A stretch of 64,000 nt of DNA from Elusimicrobia bacterium GWA2_56_46 (GCA_001799575.1 MGTT01000011.1:62001-126000), one strand, 5' to 3'; positions 30,001-32,031 are shown, counted from the first letter of the stretch. The notes: generated by a model not told the origin, from the sequence alone. Translations and numbers: made by a program.

Positions 30001-30171
30001 AAGGACAGAGAAAAAAGGGACGTTGCTTAATCGCTTAAATGCCGCAAAAGGCGCTCCCAAAAAGGCGGCGGGAGTCCTTTTGGCAATGCGGGCAAAAAAC
30101 GAAGCCAAAACGGATTTTGAACTAAAAATTCCGTTGTTTTTTAAGCCCTTTTTATCTTCCGCTTTCAGCAT
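1..30171 (-). CDS. Giant secreted Ig-like repeat protein (3' end outside window)
   Basis: One frame stays open from the ATG at 30171 to the left edge, 10,057 codons, with no in-frame stop. The N-terminus has a basic stretch and then a hydrophobic core (residues about 52-70) ending in VYAA, a plausible signal peptide. An alternative ATG at 29994 gives a conventional short signal peptide starting MLLALF. Residues to about 700-850 are non-repetitive and lower in GC; they may form a propeller-like head, but I do not recognise it. After that about 70 modules of about 130 residues follow. Each starts with an Asp-Pro-Thr-type linker, carries an Ile-Ser-x-Pro strand and a Tyr-Trp-x-Gly-like motif, and ends in a Tyr-x-Leu/Val-x-Ala-x-Asp strand. 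This is typical of bacterial Ig-like domains in adhesins and giant surface proteins. Likely role is a cell-surface or released filament for attachment or predation (inference). No Shine-Dalgarno site is clear. The C-terminal anchor is not visible. Confidence 0.9.
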   Translation of the reverse strand, partial: MLKAEDKKGLKNNGIFSSKSVLASFFARIAKRTPAAFLGAPFAAFKRLSNVPFFSVLVLMLLALFCSGSLTVYAAVVVDSVGNTQNSNQRKVIATPNGYVIVVGTGSDSTVAYWSYTGEGPWTSTNLFRGLGGAYDTDVGIKPNIWYEGGISTKVIAAVSTSRAPDRPAGYYPEIFIRRFNVSSTGIQMVSNQKTSNITPSVTGCLRATLGSGGFVGQNWPVGLMVHPTDSTNKVWISGLLTDNGALPGVDMLDGYIVYDDNLTDPAGTWRFDDGDADCSEAGTDNDSLAYPVLLPHPVAAQRVIAASLDIANVAAVTPRIHQNEDSYADAGTGNPTFTGLSCDQTGFDNNVSMLTDSAGNLHAVWVDCQEDIWYGRINNDGTWNTAWDISYGDANLRGDNAVGGQVFKNVSLGIAKADPANGFNSDTLYMIFVSSTSDLQSLTCYSTATTLGTDWVEQTEWAEASATPAHPSIAYSVTRPDAIPFVWQQSDGVYFDKSVTSGWAVPAIVSVATSPVNAWLNSNVYDYVITASPSNPFRQYGGKDPLASILSGGAAQSAIVVSTLTFTSGTEIRLTVKISTTVALSATPYDIRIVNPDGGTTGASGERVFKIPNPSTTSFVDEDNGARLSGGIFPDNTGTSSITRDIAINGGNFENWGSTGLPTVSVTAGVSVNSITSVTNSSFIVKLKISTNTVAGTYALTIRNPDGLTVSEPSTFTVTSPISAVTYPVEANGLLGGYTTGFVTIAGTAGYDGTGDGLADSIAGISQNTSNVRIVRLSDSYLWNGSAFASAGSFSTPEDEWQSATAATPWGYSTLDMNLFQAADEEGKQYRIETRGRTSDEGRGLASGAGVVTLTMDRKRPVINITSPPGGQIIASPSDIAMSFSDISGVGRVDFSLQADTDTARYWTGSSWTVNETWLSTAASPQMQFAPPTAANSVNITAASGDLRRPAWVDGWKYKLRAKALDRLSQLGYAPNGAASPTETVFYYDITVPTVTLESQWANVSTCTAGAGCAVSWKNAASSMGGTISDNVPVVEALQNPNVRLRIFDVTATTLYLDTGTLSFTNIQPDNAWFEAKKSGGQANCTLNGAGGTWSCGFSAVPVGGACGPYGGPACGWQNGREYRLEVYGLDGAGNSTGTAATPLYTRFFKFDADKPTISVSSPAVNGGAYGLNGLDDPNGNASDSTSGVNKVEYRLEYPGSGGLTKWTKGVTGTCAGGAKGPNDWCDQTAAIWNAAESTTTIPYQIWHASDVTKAAKWVDGEEYALIVRVMDNAGNYSAAYSTITFKYDASDPEATVTFPTENTFFSGQPTVSGVVQDKPLTSRQSGIDLMNIGVQRLSDGYWYNGGSGWQAGRGDPAQAVTQGSPGEATAWSHANFGLFWGGITGSSEAFKVYAWAQDKVEQPDGSYRNIESSYTVVDRNFYYDIVSPTSSVIAPAHGQWYSAVSGYDLQYLLGTASDRPATGPAAGNTIFRAYAEIRYTNDGDANKCWGGTAFDKLCYQDGGSVCGTSASSWQEMTISASSWTLQAQAGAGTLWAAMTDGQGYQVRVCALDNSADASGATTFTSRNKETSFTAGLNEKNLWVDRSTPKTYITAPAASGGDLAGFPAAITGTAADSWTGLSGSGILENSTAALRAAFYEEDYAGCGGANSYWNIVSGAFDIAPGGYAPDNVSPAAWGASTSFDGSNWTVSGGSIPANGVLKAGCKYHIYARTFDKAGQETPFPSAPVSGTQHVYFRKTAPVPESAVTAPAANSHSKPSELTQIVGTLSDASTAQMRIINVTANPDEVWTGAGNNWVSTAAYLTGVCAVSASGYEYDNYYSAGISTCGWVGVKTTAWVKDGLTSIWPAGANQLKVMVRAFAGTPETSVETTPYDSRVFVVDGAAPVTSITLPNKTAHRAGELPNIAGTAYDVSPGVRVSQSFQIRLATATVDPGENWNGLVFYSSAAALPATLSGESYVYSDSYFTARTIFRDGVRYQVRLLASDQAGNQNDGSATAALFRYDISSPTASVGYPAASGKHQSVAEYSGPKADIDPDPADADVAGSGVEKVYAAFSNANGDFWDGAGFSAYSAVSSWHECAVHVDSWTFSNSALNTYFAGLANPQWFRLYARAVDYAGNASRASTAPADGYNEFTIDRDRPVSVTTSPAQNLFSQSAVLPVSGTTLDTSLGSAQIMASGISVVKLKLRRTASGGDGYDYYNGVGGWGADTGFILPAAVTGDGINSNAAWNSNTLTSGLFDEGYKYEVVSIATDAAGNYQVVYATTSFGLDVTAPAVPDAGGGHFTGIPAHNGFYQRFSTFTGTAGDYSPFAAPRDYEAGLGTTTASQSIQVGFQRLSDNKWWDGADFTVAQSTPHFNYGVLPSWYNDGTSVMGKSSGTWEYYIDRTKLADNATYYAVARAVDLAGNLQLSYTTNYFTVDLSTPSSAITSPAPAEQCADSYKFTALTQLAGTAADVPTGEMDVVRLRIIREKTNVNLDSCSDGDSDNKCWNGSGWVEPGAPGTCDIWLDSGTVAGANWTFPIPSGFLSPKSVYRVTARGKDKAGNVAGAVLPARDDYDRRFRFAENLPDTVVAAPTLNQRVKPVSLASISGTSVYSVSVAVRVTKNSSGQDWKQYASSGEYVAAPFWNAPVSTSGAAGNWQFTISTMAWEPSNSSFTIRSAGTSPGGQCEDDEYCSLPSARGGSGFIIYSDTQPPSGSVTIPSAGPRSSLTEIRGTAQDSNNLGSLYLTGLKLRIKNADTLQCRNSGVWGACDTSSDITLAVPGGGSSDGSCNGVSCGTIDWSTAAAAGWGLGTGYQYDLLLRPYDEALNISATDPPIAPLSIVYDTTPPVAVTTQPVAGYVYKELLMLAGTANDPAPDVAPRNRISGLNYDEIQLTAYDQDNKQWGGSAFDYYASSWVVLGTPHPWTYAGVALNSKMTTGRYLIKARSRDLAANLQDTFEVNKSSFVFYIDKSSPTAYITKPAHNQSYKSSQLAGLDALNGTASDAQGGYYTGDYLAPTEYKLWHLESGTSRYFDGADFDVSNPEAWLYATDNSTTPWKKTLGPEVWVSDKEYFIQARARDLARKSDGTVDGNVQDSFAYGGASYHRFIVDDTPASVFIGTPAAGTYLNGIAQIAGTANGDFVGLKDSAANGIKVRLYYEDGGTKYFWDWVSGFSATPGILNKTASYSITSGTSAWSVSADLPPASALDVTKNPYYAAVDAEDLNGVMTTSTITFSIDKASGTVVSTLPVNGVFYGGAGAPASGIAARLINAISGTAVDLGGGTTPSGVKRVEITIKEGANYWNGVNGFTINVQDDAWLVVSGTENWTFPGTTGKNLPSWGNGTDYTVSVKMTDNAGNATPLADMVFTYDVSISSVALLVPDTAGNTYIKSLAAISGTARGDDLKTAQEIESVQLSIEDRGFANTDTGDYWNAAGRVWSVEPEIWNATTSLTMTHNNGNPIDPETADWGFTGASTPTWESSHYYRVRTRAADRAHNMSAMLTESYFTFVFDAANPSQSIVFPADVTAADYTSPRLSTGAVQATVSGSASDVPSGLKTVSMRVWNNDYAGAGDGRYWNPAAKAYNLMDYQGDQAWYNADAPLAAWSSTFTFETDRRYLVEAKSEDNAGNLSSAYSTATFTIDRDIPVAAATGPVSGTVIRLMDIAGTARDGGARAPGEILAKGSGDGVWVAVKRLGPPFEGWWDAGASDFIVSFASVPANFGGSAAGVSAPWTYAVPTGKLTSGTSYYLTVSVRDNSAPANKIDFYVIGATVTFDDSAPSSNVSAPLDGRYYSLLNVLSGGSADNVGVSTVALSIREAAGQWYVPGSGFTSGTQSWFKAQGVVGSWNYTFASAPWQPETQYIVYSSATDLGSNAQTAVSSVTFYYDIYQPTVAILSPVNGGYMNASQGASTGTAYDYGANISSVAVALSSSSIGAANTWWTGAGFTGLNADAVYGSTTSYVSGVQTSTWGWTRPGGSYMETGKTYLMRVKSVDLALPANWNEYNYTFTYDAVKPTATISVPVNGAYYNAPFAIAGSTNDYGVGVSTVFVSIQELGTGCYNGSGFAGGCPGYFPAGGTLAAWTVPNISFNNGKRYVMVARASDTASNVQDVFDAGVSSVSFTYDTDRPDVYISTPSAAKSRNLVNAGYTVFMGTAADSGTYGALQSVKVRIKDISADKYADPAAALAFNLLESQAESAWFNAATSDGWLNWSVSSAASFLCGHQYRYEAVVYDNTGWPSLNYSTRTTIYDITAPVSTMTFPAEGNIFVSSLPALSGRMSDKTATGLNLSGVAAVRLQIRRLSDGAYWSAVDNQWGVSVSTILSPAYIDVFVDSFTTNTNRLPRPPTDLASGASYYVTASAVDNADAVGNAELFYVKGSTFSVDYSSPVTGIAYPVNLSTRSSLGYISGTSLDEPQGAAFVRAGIAAVKLRVQRLTADTSTYWDGGASEWKENELWISTSPGWLYSIMPPWEHNVRYAISAKAVDAAGNQETDFAVGVDTISVLFDLLRPTATVLSPVPGGYMNASNGPISGTADDAPADIRSLEIALSSSSTGAGSSWWNGADFTSAFGEAVYYATSAYTNNTPGTSDTWNWTRPTDAKMATGKQYLIRLRARDWAVPGDSGSGNERPPSEQQYTFTYDAVKPTATISVPVNGAYYSAPFTVYGSTNDYGVGVSTVFVSIQQLGGGCYNGSTFAGGCPGFFPAGGTLAQWTVSGVSFADGNRYVLVARASDTASNVQDMFDVGTSSVSFTYDTSRPEVYISTPEAGRARDLASGGFTVFYGTSSDAGSYGALERVQTRIKDVTSGKYADPAGALAFNLLESQAESAWFNAATSNGWLNWSVSSAAAFECGHEYRYEARAYDRTGLYSLAYSTKTAIYDISAPVSTMTFPAEGNIFVSSLPVLSGRMTDKTATGYNTGQATAVRMQIRRLSDGYYWSVVDNQWGAGVSTITSPAYIDVFTDSFTTRTANLPKPPSDLASGASYYVTVSAVDNANAGGNAEVFYVKGSTFSVDYSSPVTNAAYPVNLSTVSALGYISGTSLDEPQGAAYVRAGIGQVKIKLQRLTSDTTTYWDGDAQEWKSGEVWISTQPGWLYSMMPAWQHNVRYVISAKALDAIGNEETAFSVGVDSVSVVFDLVKPTASLVSPSAGGYVNAALTAISGTADDLPADIGSLKVALSSSAAGAGNSWWNGSGFTDAFSESVYRTTDSYTNNPPGTPDVWNWTRPGLENGKQYLVRLRVMDAAVPPQASTYNYTFAYDNEPPSASIAAPVNGQLYTSLNSISGGSADNVLVSTIALSIWKTGGTCYVPGGSWAACPGWFAAKGTPASWTYDFGGAPPWASDVQYVVYSSATDMASNVQTAVSSAAFSFDLDVPTAAVTLPLDTARTKDVSYIRGTAADNANGGVGRVEIRVKRNTALSQYWDAGQLVGGNYGFDLPLTSAENAWFVAAATEPAGTPDWTKWFVDSATLRNDMEGNGREYELNVRARDKAGNYSLVYGTSTFVYDNTAPQTALAVPTQGSGVFVATLTAITGTMADNVGGVNPGSVGKVYVKFYSFQDNGYWNTAGWVGDYTLQSDNAQVSVYASSWAITADLPALVAGASYYITSSGIDSADGGGNAENWGSVRGSTFTFDNTGPAVAISAPGATLKIFNSFLSIGGTAVDVSSSVKSVFIKVKRTSDGQYLSDADGDGLGVAWGASVSTIPVLNLSGPPNWLYTLGGDAQWSVASSTGKFEIYAWAQDYPGSTSTVVGPQSFMFDVTLPSAAVTFPVNNANLNNASLTVISGTADDLAVNPETPDSNIMSVAVAISSANPPVAGSWWNGSSFTAVSEVYLSTNAYYVPGNDPDTWGFTRPPIGAGQMEDGKSYTIRVRVKDKAGNPAAGRVMPTDIKFTFDITEPALYITAPRVDYLKTLSLVSGTATDALGDIYINKVELALSTSTNFDNCPAECSYWNWSGSTWTYGGESRITAVKDGTADWSKWKKDSDFPVWSALNGKKVQIQVWATDDAGNETLVLYKTTFTVDTTNAISTVVFPVNGAAFSSLTQINGTAADSPGSGVDPQNVRLAIEKESDSSYWDPEAVGGAGGFVNPGCNNAGCVVWSTAAYYISGSSWVYTRLNTANFSGDRNYRLMVRAADLVGNVPVITDADMDSYGRQILIDAAPPVSVTTQPVMNDGVSAYLSYRPAYIFGTAADPGSYPSGLQEVKIRISRLDSAQVRGWYNWDGSWAGADTFVQPVSGSLSAWNKYISQPADFLEGYRYEAQTQGLDYARNTAGAYTNYETAYATSAFIIDFTTPTVESVTFSTSAVNYVYSTSLASGTVSDPDAAGGHVVSGVDKVYYKIQDLTDAGHTPSDNYYWTGSTWAVTVSTLEASVFVSSWSVNYTVLPSTTYWARWDTNPTGRKYRINIWARDRASNMTDPAAKYADLVVDSSAPASAVTNPPPPDGSERDLVGVLTGTAVDISTSAIKRVYISVQNRENNNQGECTSLVTKGQYWNGFAWASAAPQWFPATGYSEATKAWEYATPVVWDPDCYYVVRSSAMDLADNYQVAVSSRDFKYVAANAATKLLMPAGPDIKYYSALSRIGGTANVYTEEVWMVLQKRSGEYWHDPEGDRSGYFASDSTNVLVAAGSPIPSDWNYIFAPAAGWVDGSSYTVTTTGKNGARRSEPEPPEVEFRIDTTAPDTFIEYPGASDFYGDLGTIFGTAVDLGTNPSGIKKIRLRLQRQGNPDYLFYDNATSTWTESTSWSLNEGVWWGSSWTYVVNYPTVAWQNGWNYKLEAKALDNALDSESGSFIGNEDPVAAAKLFTFDTGVATAALTVPVNGGVYSSLSLTSGTVIDNNLPVAAVDLYIYDQTADKYWTGLEWSEQGVSGSTQAVVFYSSWTFGGLPPEFGTAGSNARRYTFWTSARDRAGNVQVSFTTTAFSSATVTFDHYGPAITDLNIADSARLATLASLTGKITDPYDPANAKVSTNTNVEIQIYYLQAGDTYYYNDISFSSTPAGSTWRNPSQFTGYAPLGPSSGTWTYNKGLPGGWISDKSYTIKARGKDNAAPAQNYGDIVTVADLVIDTTPPSCVISTPTAPLIRDLALIGGTAAGDLAGLANVDLAIKQSMAPPATSYFNGTDFLSDTTVYFRAAGGAGNGASVAWSSATAAGLLSKLVDGSTYTVYAYATDAAGNSQKISGGAPAYTFRWYGDAAAPTVVVLDPYRVAQSTLPAIHGTAADTTGSATGAPGALAGLWTRIRLNAASPGWWDTATQQFKSEAQLPAAQAWFVPDTQSNYTIWSTTQATLSLVNGKQYSVHVKSSDTAGNYSVVYSTFVWDTDKPLSVSTMPANSAYVNAAFFTANGISGTASDPAYSDFGQHGVPSCVDRMDVGVRRLSDGRWWKQFLVDFNIGPQEDPYFDPDISIVVVGSCTASASWTYKGILPGNLTQGASYYIVARSSDSSGLIETDFSSGVSTFTYDNVPPLSSISAPLDGRYYSSLAGLSGASSDGVLLSTMALNIQEVSGSCYSQASNAFDAACPNWFKARGVVASWSYNFSPQPWQSGKQYVVYSSATDMASNFQTAASSAAFTYDTGFPTAALTTPAFISDAVTALAGTAADQLSAVASLQLAVSSSASGAAYTWWDGADFKAAAAVYRDTTTYNAAPDPDTWTWDLPSAKMEDGKTYLVKTITTDLAGNASSQSYAPVVYDTNHPSAAITQPSADFYKETLSITGTASDVSPGQLNEILLRISTATQDWTGSAWTSSVPQWISITDSPANWVYTSTPSWVNGTLYTVTVKSKDKAGNESGQDVRSFTYDLSVPTVSATIPFAYRTKDLSELRGLAGTGAAASPSLLDKVRVRVGRLAGPSWALRYWAPGGDFTETDPSLAWFTAASTEPAGSPDWNKWYVSSPTLTSAMVSGMTYQFDVIAYNKAGQASAEYSTTTVYDNTPPQTALNFPANGSNVYISSFSALSGGFVDLTNTNSTYNVSLGTATKVWVRLRRFSDGWYWDPAGNWSSSVISMKSENAEVNVYASSWTITSGLPSGANLPSGTSYYITSSGFDDASVGGNQEAFGSVRGSTFTFDNIVPQSWITMPQEGRFYLLMSELRGNSSDDLSVSTTVISIQKTLVPGNNCYNPALNTFTAACPNWFQVQGTTGSWTYDSSLVDWAPSNTQYVVRSSATDLSGNWQTVHSSSTFTYDAGLPLAEVLVPPWSLGKGTYYFNKNHTEIIGTSVDLQEEVKSVEISLSSNTAGGYTWYKDGAFSSAFSDAVYLSTTAFNAQPLTTPDTWKRSLTAPVNILGVMENGKTYRIKLRLYDTAEPANKGEPVFDFLYDNADPAATISDPPDGGFKSSAFTITGGAADPDPDGPGIFFPLQASSVTVNQVYISMQKFGGLCYVPEGGFTAPCPNWFGVNGIPSAWTYAPAVTPIPFVNKEKYIVTARATDDAGNEQTAFTPGISLNSFTFDTDTPTVKMLIPKNLDDFGLQRSKDLGEIRGTAADITPGILDRVEIRVKNDASGQYWDPVTGGGQFNAIAADSAWFTAASTEPAGAPDWTKWYVSSAALVTDLVSGKKYGINARSWDKSGQYSLNYSTSLTVYDTMPPETALTFPASGAVYVSSLNAITGNMLDVTNSDPGQNFNLGSVTKVWVSLKRLDTGKYWNTGGTSWDNDPVPFASELGQVTLTPGTSSWAINSGLPSGINLPGGTSYYVTSSGFDDADGGGNQEAFGSVRGSTFTYDNVKPTATITSPSLTSYNSFSSISGTSNDDISVVRVEIQIQDLTYPATYWSFGAQNFSLTSSSYGVMSGTAPWSYGVNMSGKWVSGHKYLVTARAADHVDNVQSALLVGVSSRSFVYDTKTPASAVTLPADNYYSSLASVSGTADDYPDAGASFASGENTVYVRVLDMTNGGKFWDFQGSTWTAAMSSRTLAAADGSPASWNLDVLPAYPDNWETDHTYRIVSHAKDNAGNLDVVFTTKTFTFDKTPPYTRILVPSFDGEGFNDTSKPLTAISGTSYDASAGVGGLRASLFMDENGNGVCNDTLDRYWDWNAKVWGPAADCVELTTNSVYMNPAPPAVTVAWSTSTVSWTSGKSYVFRIFGEDAVSAGDGGANSEQPAAKVRTFKIDTEAPSSYINSFSSGAYYRNMASISGTAADASLFSAIDRVELQIKDFGTDYQEGGAVDTYWDGSGFVADSTYVPVGFVGYSSGTWSYSTASVPWQASRRYRVSVRAVDVGDNDEADEAGQIFMIDRSSPTASLAQPANLSGFKTFPVINGTASDGMSVVDAGIVQSNYVQVAMQRLDDLRCWTGATWQAAGCHPLWKNAVFTGASSGTWTYASVPSPADITSGVNYLVVSRAMDNTLPFQGNTQTLFTAGVSSSVFFIDNTSATATIAFPSEGAQRSELLITSGTLADEFSGVKEAVLTLSYLLAGDTWYWDGVIWSSSSAAGYTRTVASPAGTVGALSSTWSYSGVPASWITGTVYKIEARGNDVTGNTQETGYPSVSWLYDASAPAAVVTSPASNNLYKSPASPVNVITGTAADVPAHQFAKTDEVQVAIKNFDDNVYWTGSSWTAPETWLSSSGWNSNSVSWSVPKATCPAQGVSDWCDNKRFDIYVRAYDKAVPARNLSLWTTRYFTYDSAAPGGSLTKPSLAYEDQDSFTGVFPFGAVYGVATDGSNSRKSGIKTVDVSIRNPAAGGSGDNWWNGSVFTVNDADCDGGADDACWIAASTGTEVTNNVPWNFTSTPTWISGQTYRVKVRIKDNADNSAVLDRTFTYDTSGVPGIGITAPVHNNYYKSISLISGTASNNFQVVSASVSIREKDSKLCWSVGASTFNIPSNTAPDECPASAWYTAADLAIDGFLPNYKWSYAMPPLRDNYVYEAAARDMAQSGKTNQTSQVTFTYDITNPTSAVLQPANGAYIKTFPAVAGTALDYNANASGVTGGGGVQAAVKRNSDNRWWSGSVFANPHAEPPAEAEWLPVDCVMSGACPGEWRKTTGLPDAAALSSDPGLLYQYTLYSRAYDVVGNTQTILAAAAAFNWDVSGPAVGFTTPTTSGYGVYSSLSEIGGTAQDSNNIGGVEFRIKHPVDSYWTAGSDFTGGVNSWHA
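4095..7869 (-). repeat. Higher-order repeat block A of the giant gene (two five-module units)
   Basis: Within the giant gene, the module starting near 4095 recurs near 6055, about 1,960 bp away. The four following modules recur in the same order. Matching stretches include the segment near 4108 and 6070 (GCGCACGCTGCCGAAAGCCT on the plus strand) and the segment encoding the Trp-Phe-Thr-Ala-Ala motif near 4650 and 6620. A more diverged copy of the first module follows near 7870. This shows duplication of blocks of five modules rather than of single domains. Confidence 0.7.
13350..18909 (-). repeat. Higher-order repeat block B of the giant gene (three five-module units)
   Basis: Modules starting near 13350, 15210 and 17090 are copies of one type, spaced about 1,870 bp apart, and the modules between them repeat in the same order. 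The copies at 15.2-17.1 kb and 17.1-18.9 kb are the most alike. The stretch near 15620-15800 matches that near 17503-17690, including an identical 27-base run encoding the residues around Leu-Leu-Glu-Ser. The similarity looks recent compared with the rest of the gene. Confidence 0.7.
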
Positions 30172-30188
30172 AAATTCGGCTAAAACCC

Positions 30189-30211
30189 AAAAAGGTAGCG
30201 TCTACCTTTTT
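30189..30211. repeat. Short palindrome between HEAT gene and giant gene
   Basis: Perfect 10-bp arms (AAAAAGGTAG / CTACCTTTTT) around a CGT loop. The element begins at the stop codon of the HEAT gene and sits 18 bp upstream of the giant gene's ATG. The same core is found at 31177-31203. It could form a hairpin with a U-run in either direction and act as a weak terminator. It belongs to the palindrome family scattered over 30-40 kb. Confidence 0.7.
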
Positions 30212-31317
30212 TACCTTCCGCTCTTGTCCAGGGCGGACTCCAAGATCCTGCGCACCACCGGGTTAGGCTCGACTCTCAGGGCTTCCTGCACAGCTCCGGT
30301 TGTGGAGGCATCGCCCGATTCCGCCAGGGCTTCAGCGATTTCCCGGCGTATGCCGGCTTCGGAGTGGGAGAGAAGCCCCAGGCAAACCGGCAAACCGGAT
30401 TTATCATTTAGTTTGAGCAAAGCCCGGCAGGAAACCGCCCTTATCCTGTCATCCGGGGAATCCAGCCCCTTTTTAACCAGAGGCACGGCATCCGCTCCGC
30501 CTATTTCGCCCAAAGCCCGGATAGCCTCTTCTTCAACAAGCAGGGGCTGGTCAATTTTCGCACCGCCGGCTCTTTTGGCCCGCAGATCTTCAAGCTCCGT
30601 CTTGACCGCACCGCCGGCCTCCGGGGAACCGACTTTACCCAGGGAATTAAGGACCTGAGCCTTAAAGTCGGCATTCGCCCCGGCCATCAGGCCCGCCAGA
30701 GGCGCGACCGCCTCTTTAGCCCGCAATATCCCCAAAGCCCTGACGCAATAACCTTTAACCCCGGCGCTTTTATCCTTGAAGCATTGAACCAGAGCCGGGA
30801 CAGCTTTCCGATCCCCGATCTCAGCCAGCGCCAGAGCCGCCTGGCCACGCACACTGGAACTAGTATCGCTCTTAAGCCGACTCGTAAGAGGCACAACAGC
30901 CTTGCCGCTTTTCAATCTGCCCAGGCTCCGGGTCGCGTCACCCCGCACGCCGGGATCGCCGTCGCCCAGCGACTTGATCAACTGCGGCACGGCTTTCTCC
31001 CCCCGTGATCCCACTAATTCCGCCAGCGCCTCCCGCCGCTCCTTAGGAGCGGCGGATAAAATATTCTTCTCCGCGGCGGCGCAAACCCCACCCGCCCCAT
31101 AAACCAACAACACCACATAGGGGACGTTGCTTAAACGCTTAATTGTCGGCCAAAAACCCGCCAGAGCGGACTTTAACGCAAAGGTAGCGTCTACCTTTTG
31201 CGGGTTCCGGGGGGCACCAGCGCAAAAACGGGCAAGAACGGACCTGAATCCGCTTATTTTTCTCGTAATTTGACCGCTATTAAGTATCATAAGCACATTG
31301 ACCGCAAACACCCTCAA
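30211..31317 (-). CDS. Secreted HEAT-repeat (PBS lyase-like) protein
   Basis: This 368-residue ORF consists, from about residue 85 to the end, of helical HEAT or PBS-lyase-like repeats. They show the recurring pattern Asp-x-x-Val-Arg-x-x-Ala-x-x-x-Leu-Gly, for example DPGVRGDATRSLGRL and SSVRGQAALALAEIGD. Such arrays are protein-interaction scaffolds. The hydrophobic stretch VVLLVYGAGGVCAA before Ala-Glu-Lys is a likely signal sequence. The nominal start is TTG at 31317. An ATG at 31290 or a GTG at 31116 is possible, and the upstream leader is repeat-derived and shared with the giant gene, so the start is uncertain. It lies 39 bp upstream of the giant gene on the same strand, so the two may be co-transcribed and the HEAT protein could assist the giant protein (inference). 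Confidence 0.8.
   Translation of the reverse strand: MRVFAVNVLMILNSGQITRKISGFRSVLARFCAGAPRNPQKVDATFALKSALAGFWPTIKRLSNVPYVVLLVYGAGGVCAAAEKNILSAAPKERREALAELVGSRGEKAVPQLIKSLGDGDPGVRGDATRSLGRLKSGKAVVPLTSRLKSDTSSSVRGQAALALAEIGDRKAVPALVQCFKDKSAGVKGYCVRALGILRAKEAVAPLAGLMAGANADFKAQVLNSLGKVGSPEAGGAVKTELEDLRAKRAGGAKIDQPLLVEEEAIRALGEIGGADAVPLVKKGLDSPDDRIRAVSCRALLKLNDKSGLPVCLGLLSHSEAGIRREIAEALAESGDASTTGAVQEALRVEPNPVVRRILESALDKSGR
31177..31203. repeat. Short palindrome inside the HEAT gene leader
   Basis: Arms CGCAAAGGTAG and CTACCTTTTGCG around a CGT loop, with the same core as 30189-30211. It is read through as codons of the HEAT protein's N-terminal leader if the upstream start is used. It would be non-coding if translation begins at the GTG at 31116. 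Confidence 0.65.
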
Positions 31318-31338
31318 AAAAGGCAGCGCTGCCTTTTT
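31316..31338. terminator. Perfect palindrome with T-runs after hepT, likely terminator
   Basis: GGCAGC|GCTGCC is flanked by A-runs and T-runs on both sides. On the minus strand the hairpin is followed by six T, directly upstream of the TTG start of the HEAT gene. It therefore probably ends the MNT/HepT transcript and could work in both directions. Confidence 0.6.
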
Positions 31339-31355
31339 CTTCTTTTCGTTCCTTG

Positions 31356-31376
31356 AAAAGGCGCCTGGCTCCTTTT
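31356..31376. repeat. Short palindrome at the hepT stop codon
   Basis: AAAAGG-CGCC and GGCTCCTTTT arms form an imperfect palindrome that begins at the hepT stop codon. It belongs to the same AAAGG...CCTTT family as the other elements in 30-40 kb. Confidence 0.5.
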
Positions 31377-31719
31377 ACTCGCCATCCAGCGGCAACTTTT
31401 TTATCGCATCCAGTATTCCCGGAAGCTCACTTTTGGCGATATTCCACAAGATGTCGTAGTTGACGCCAAAATAATCGTGAATAAGCTTGTCCCTTGTCCC
31501 CGCCATTTCTTTCCACGGTATTCCGGCATGCTTCGAAGTAAAAGATTTCGGAAGCTTTTTTACCGCTTCGCCGATAATCTCGACATTTCTGACGACCGCG
31601 TCCTGAGTCTTCAGATCCTCAAGAAAAGCCTGATAATCCATACCCCCGATATATTTCTCAATTCTTCCGGCAGCCTCTTTTATGTCCTCCAGCAGCTCCT
31701 CTGCATGCCGTTTAGACAT
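31375..31719 (-). CDS. hepT: HepT-like HEPN RNase toxin (DUF86)
   Basis: This 114-residue all-helical protein has the HepT active-site motif R-x4-H-x-Y (Arg76, His81, Tyr83 in RDKLIHDY). Proteins of this family form the toxin of the HepT/MntA type VII toxin-antitoxin system. The HEPN dimer acts as an RNase and is silenced when MntA adds AMP to the motif tyrosine. Its start overlaps the end of the upstream MNT gene by 8 bp, so the pair is translationally coupled. Length is normal for the family (110-145 residues). Function is assigned by motif and pairing. Confidence 0.88.
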   Translation of the reverse strand: MSKRHAEELLEDIKEAAGRIEKYIGGMDYQAFLEDLKTQDAVVRNVEIIGEAVKKLPKSFTSKHAGIPWKEMAGTRDKLIHDYFGVNYDILWNIAKSELPGILDAIKKLPLDGE

Positions 31720-32011
31720 ATTTCAACCCCTTTCGGATACTATCAGCGGCGGTTTTCGTCCTGATGCCTTTAAGACCGTCCGGAGTAAGCACGTCCACTT
31801 TCCGGCCAAGCAGTTTTTCAAGATATTCGGCCAGGCGCATGAACTTTAAACCTATAGGCCTGTCAAATTCAATGATTAAATCCACATCGCTACTCTTCCC
31901 TGCTGTTCCGGCAGCGAACGAGCCGAAAAGCGCCAGTTTTTTGACCCCAAACTGCTCATGCATATAGGCCCGCTTGCCATTAAGCGCCGCCACTATCGTT
32001 CTCTGTGTCAT
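31712..32011 (-). CDS. mntA: MntA-like minimal nucleotidyltransferase antitoxin
   Basis: This 99-residue protein has the MNT signature G-S-x10-D-x-D (Gly30, Ser31, Asp42, Asp44; GSFAAGTAGKSSDVD). It is the expected antitoxin AMP-transferase of the HepT pair just downstream, which it overlaps by 8 bp. I start it at the ATG at 32011. A longer reading from 32071 would translate the palindromic repeat at 32032-32055. A near-identical copy of its last 154 bp lies at 37913-38066. Confidence 0.87.
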   Translation of the reverse strand: MTQRTIVAALNGKRAYMHEQFGVKKLALFGSFAAGTAGKSSDVDLIIEFDRPIGLKFMRLAEYLEKLLGRKVDVLTPDGLKGIRTKTAADSIRKGLKYV

Positions 32012-32031
32012 AATCAAAATCTCCGCCTCTG

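Noticed and set aside
1-30171. Possible internal frameshift or stop splitting the giant gene
   Set aside because: The frame at the ATG and the frame at the left edge are in the same register, and no interruption is seen between them.
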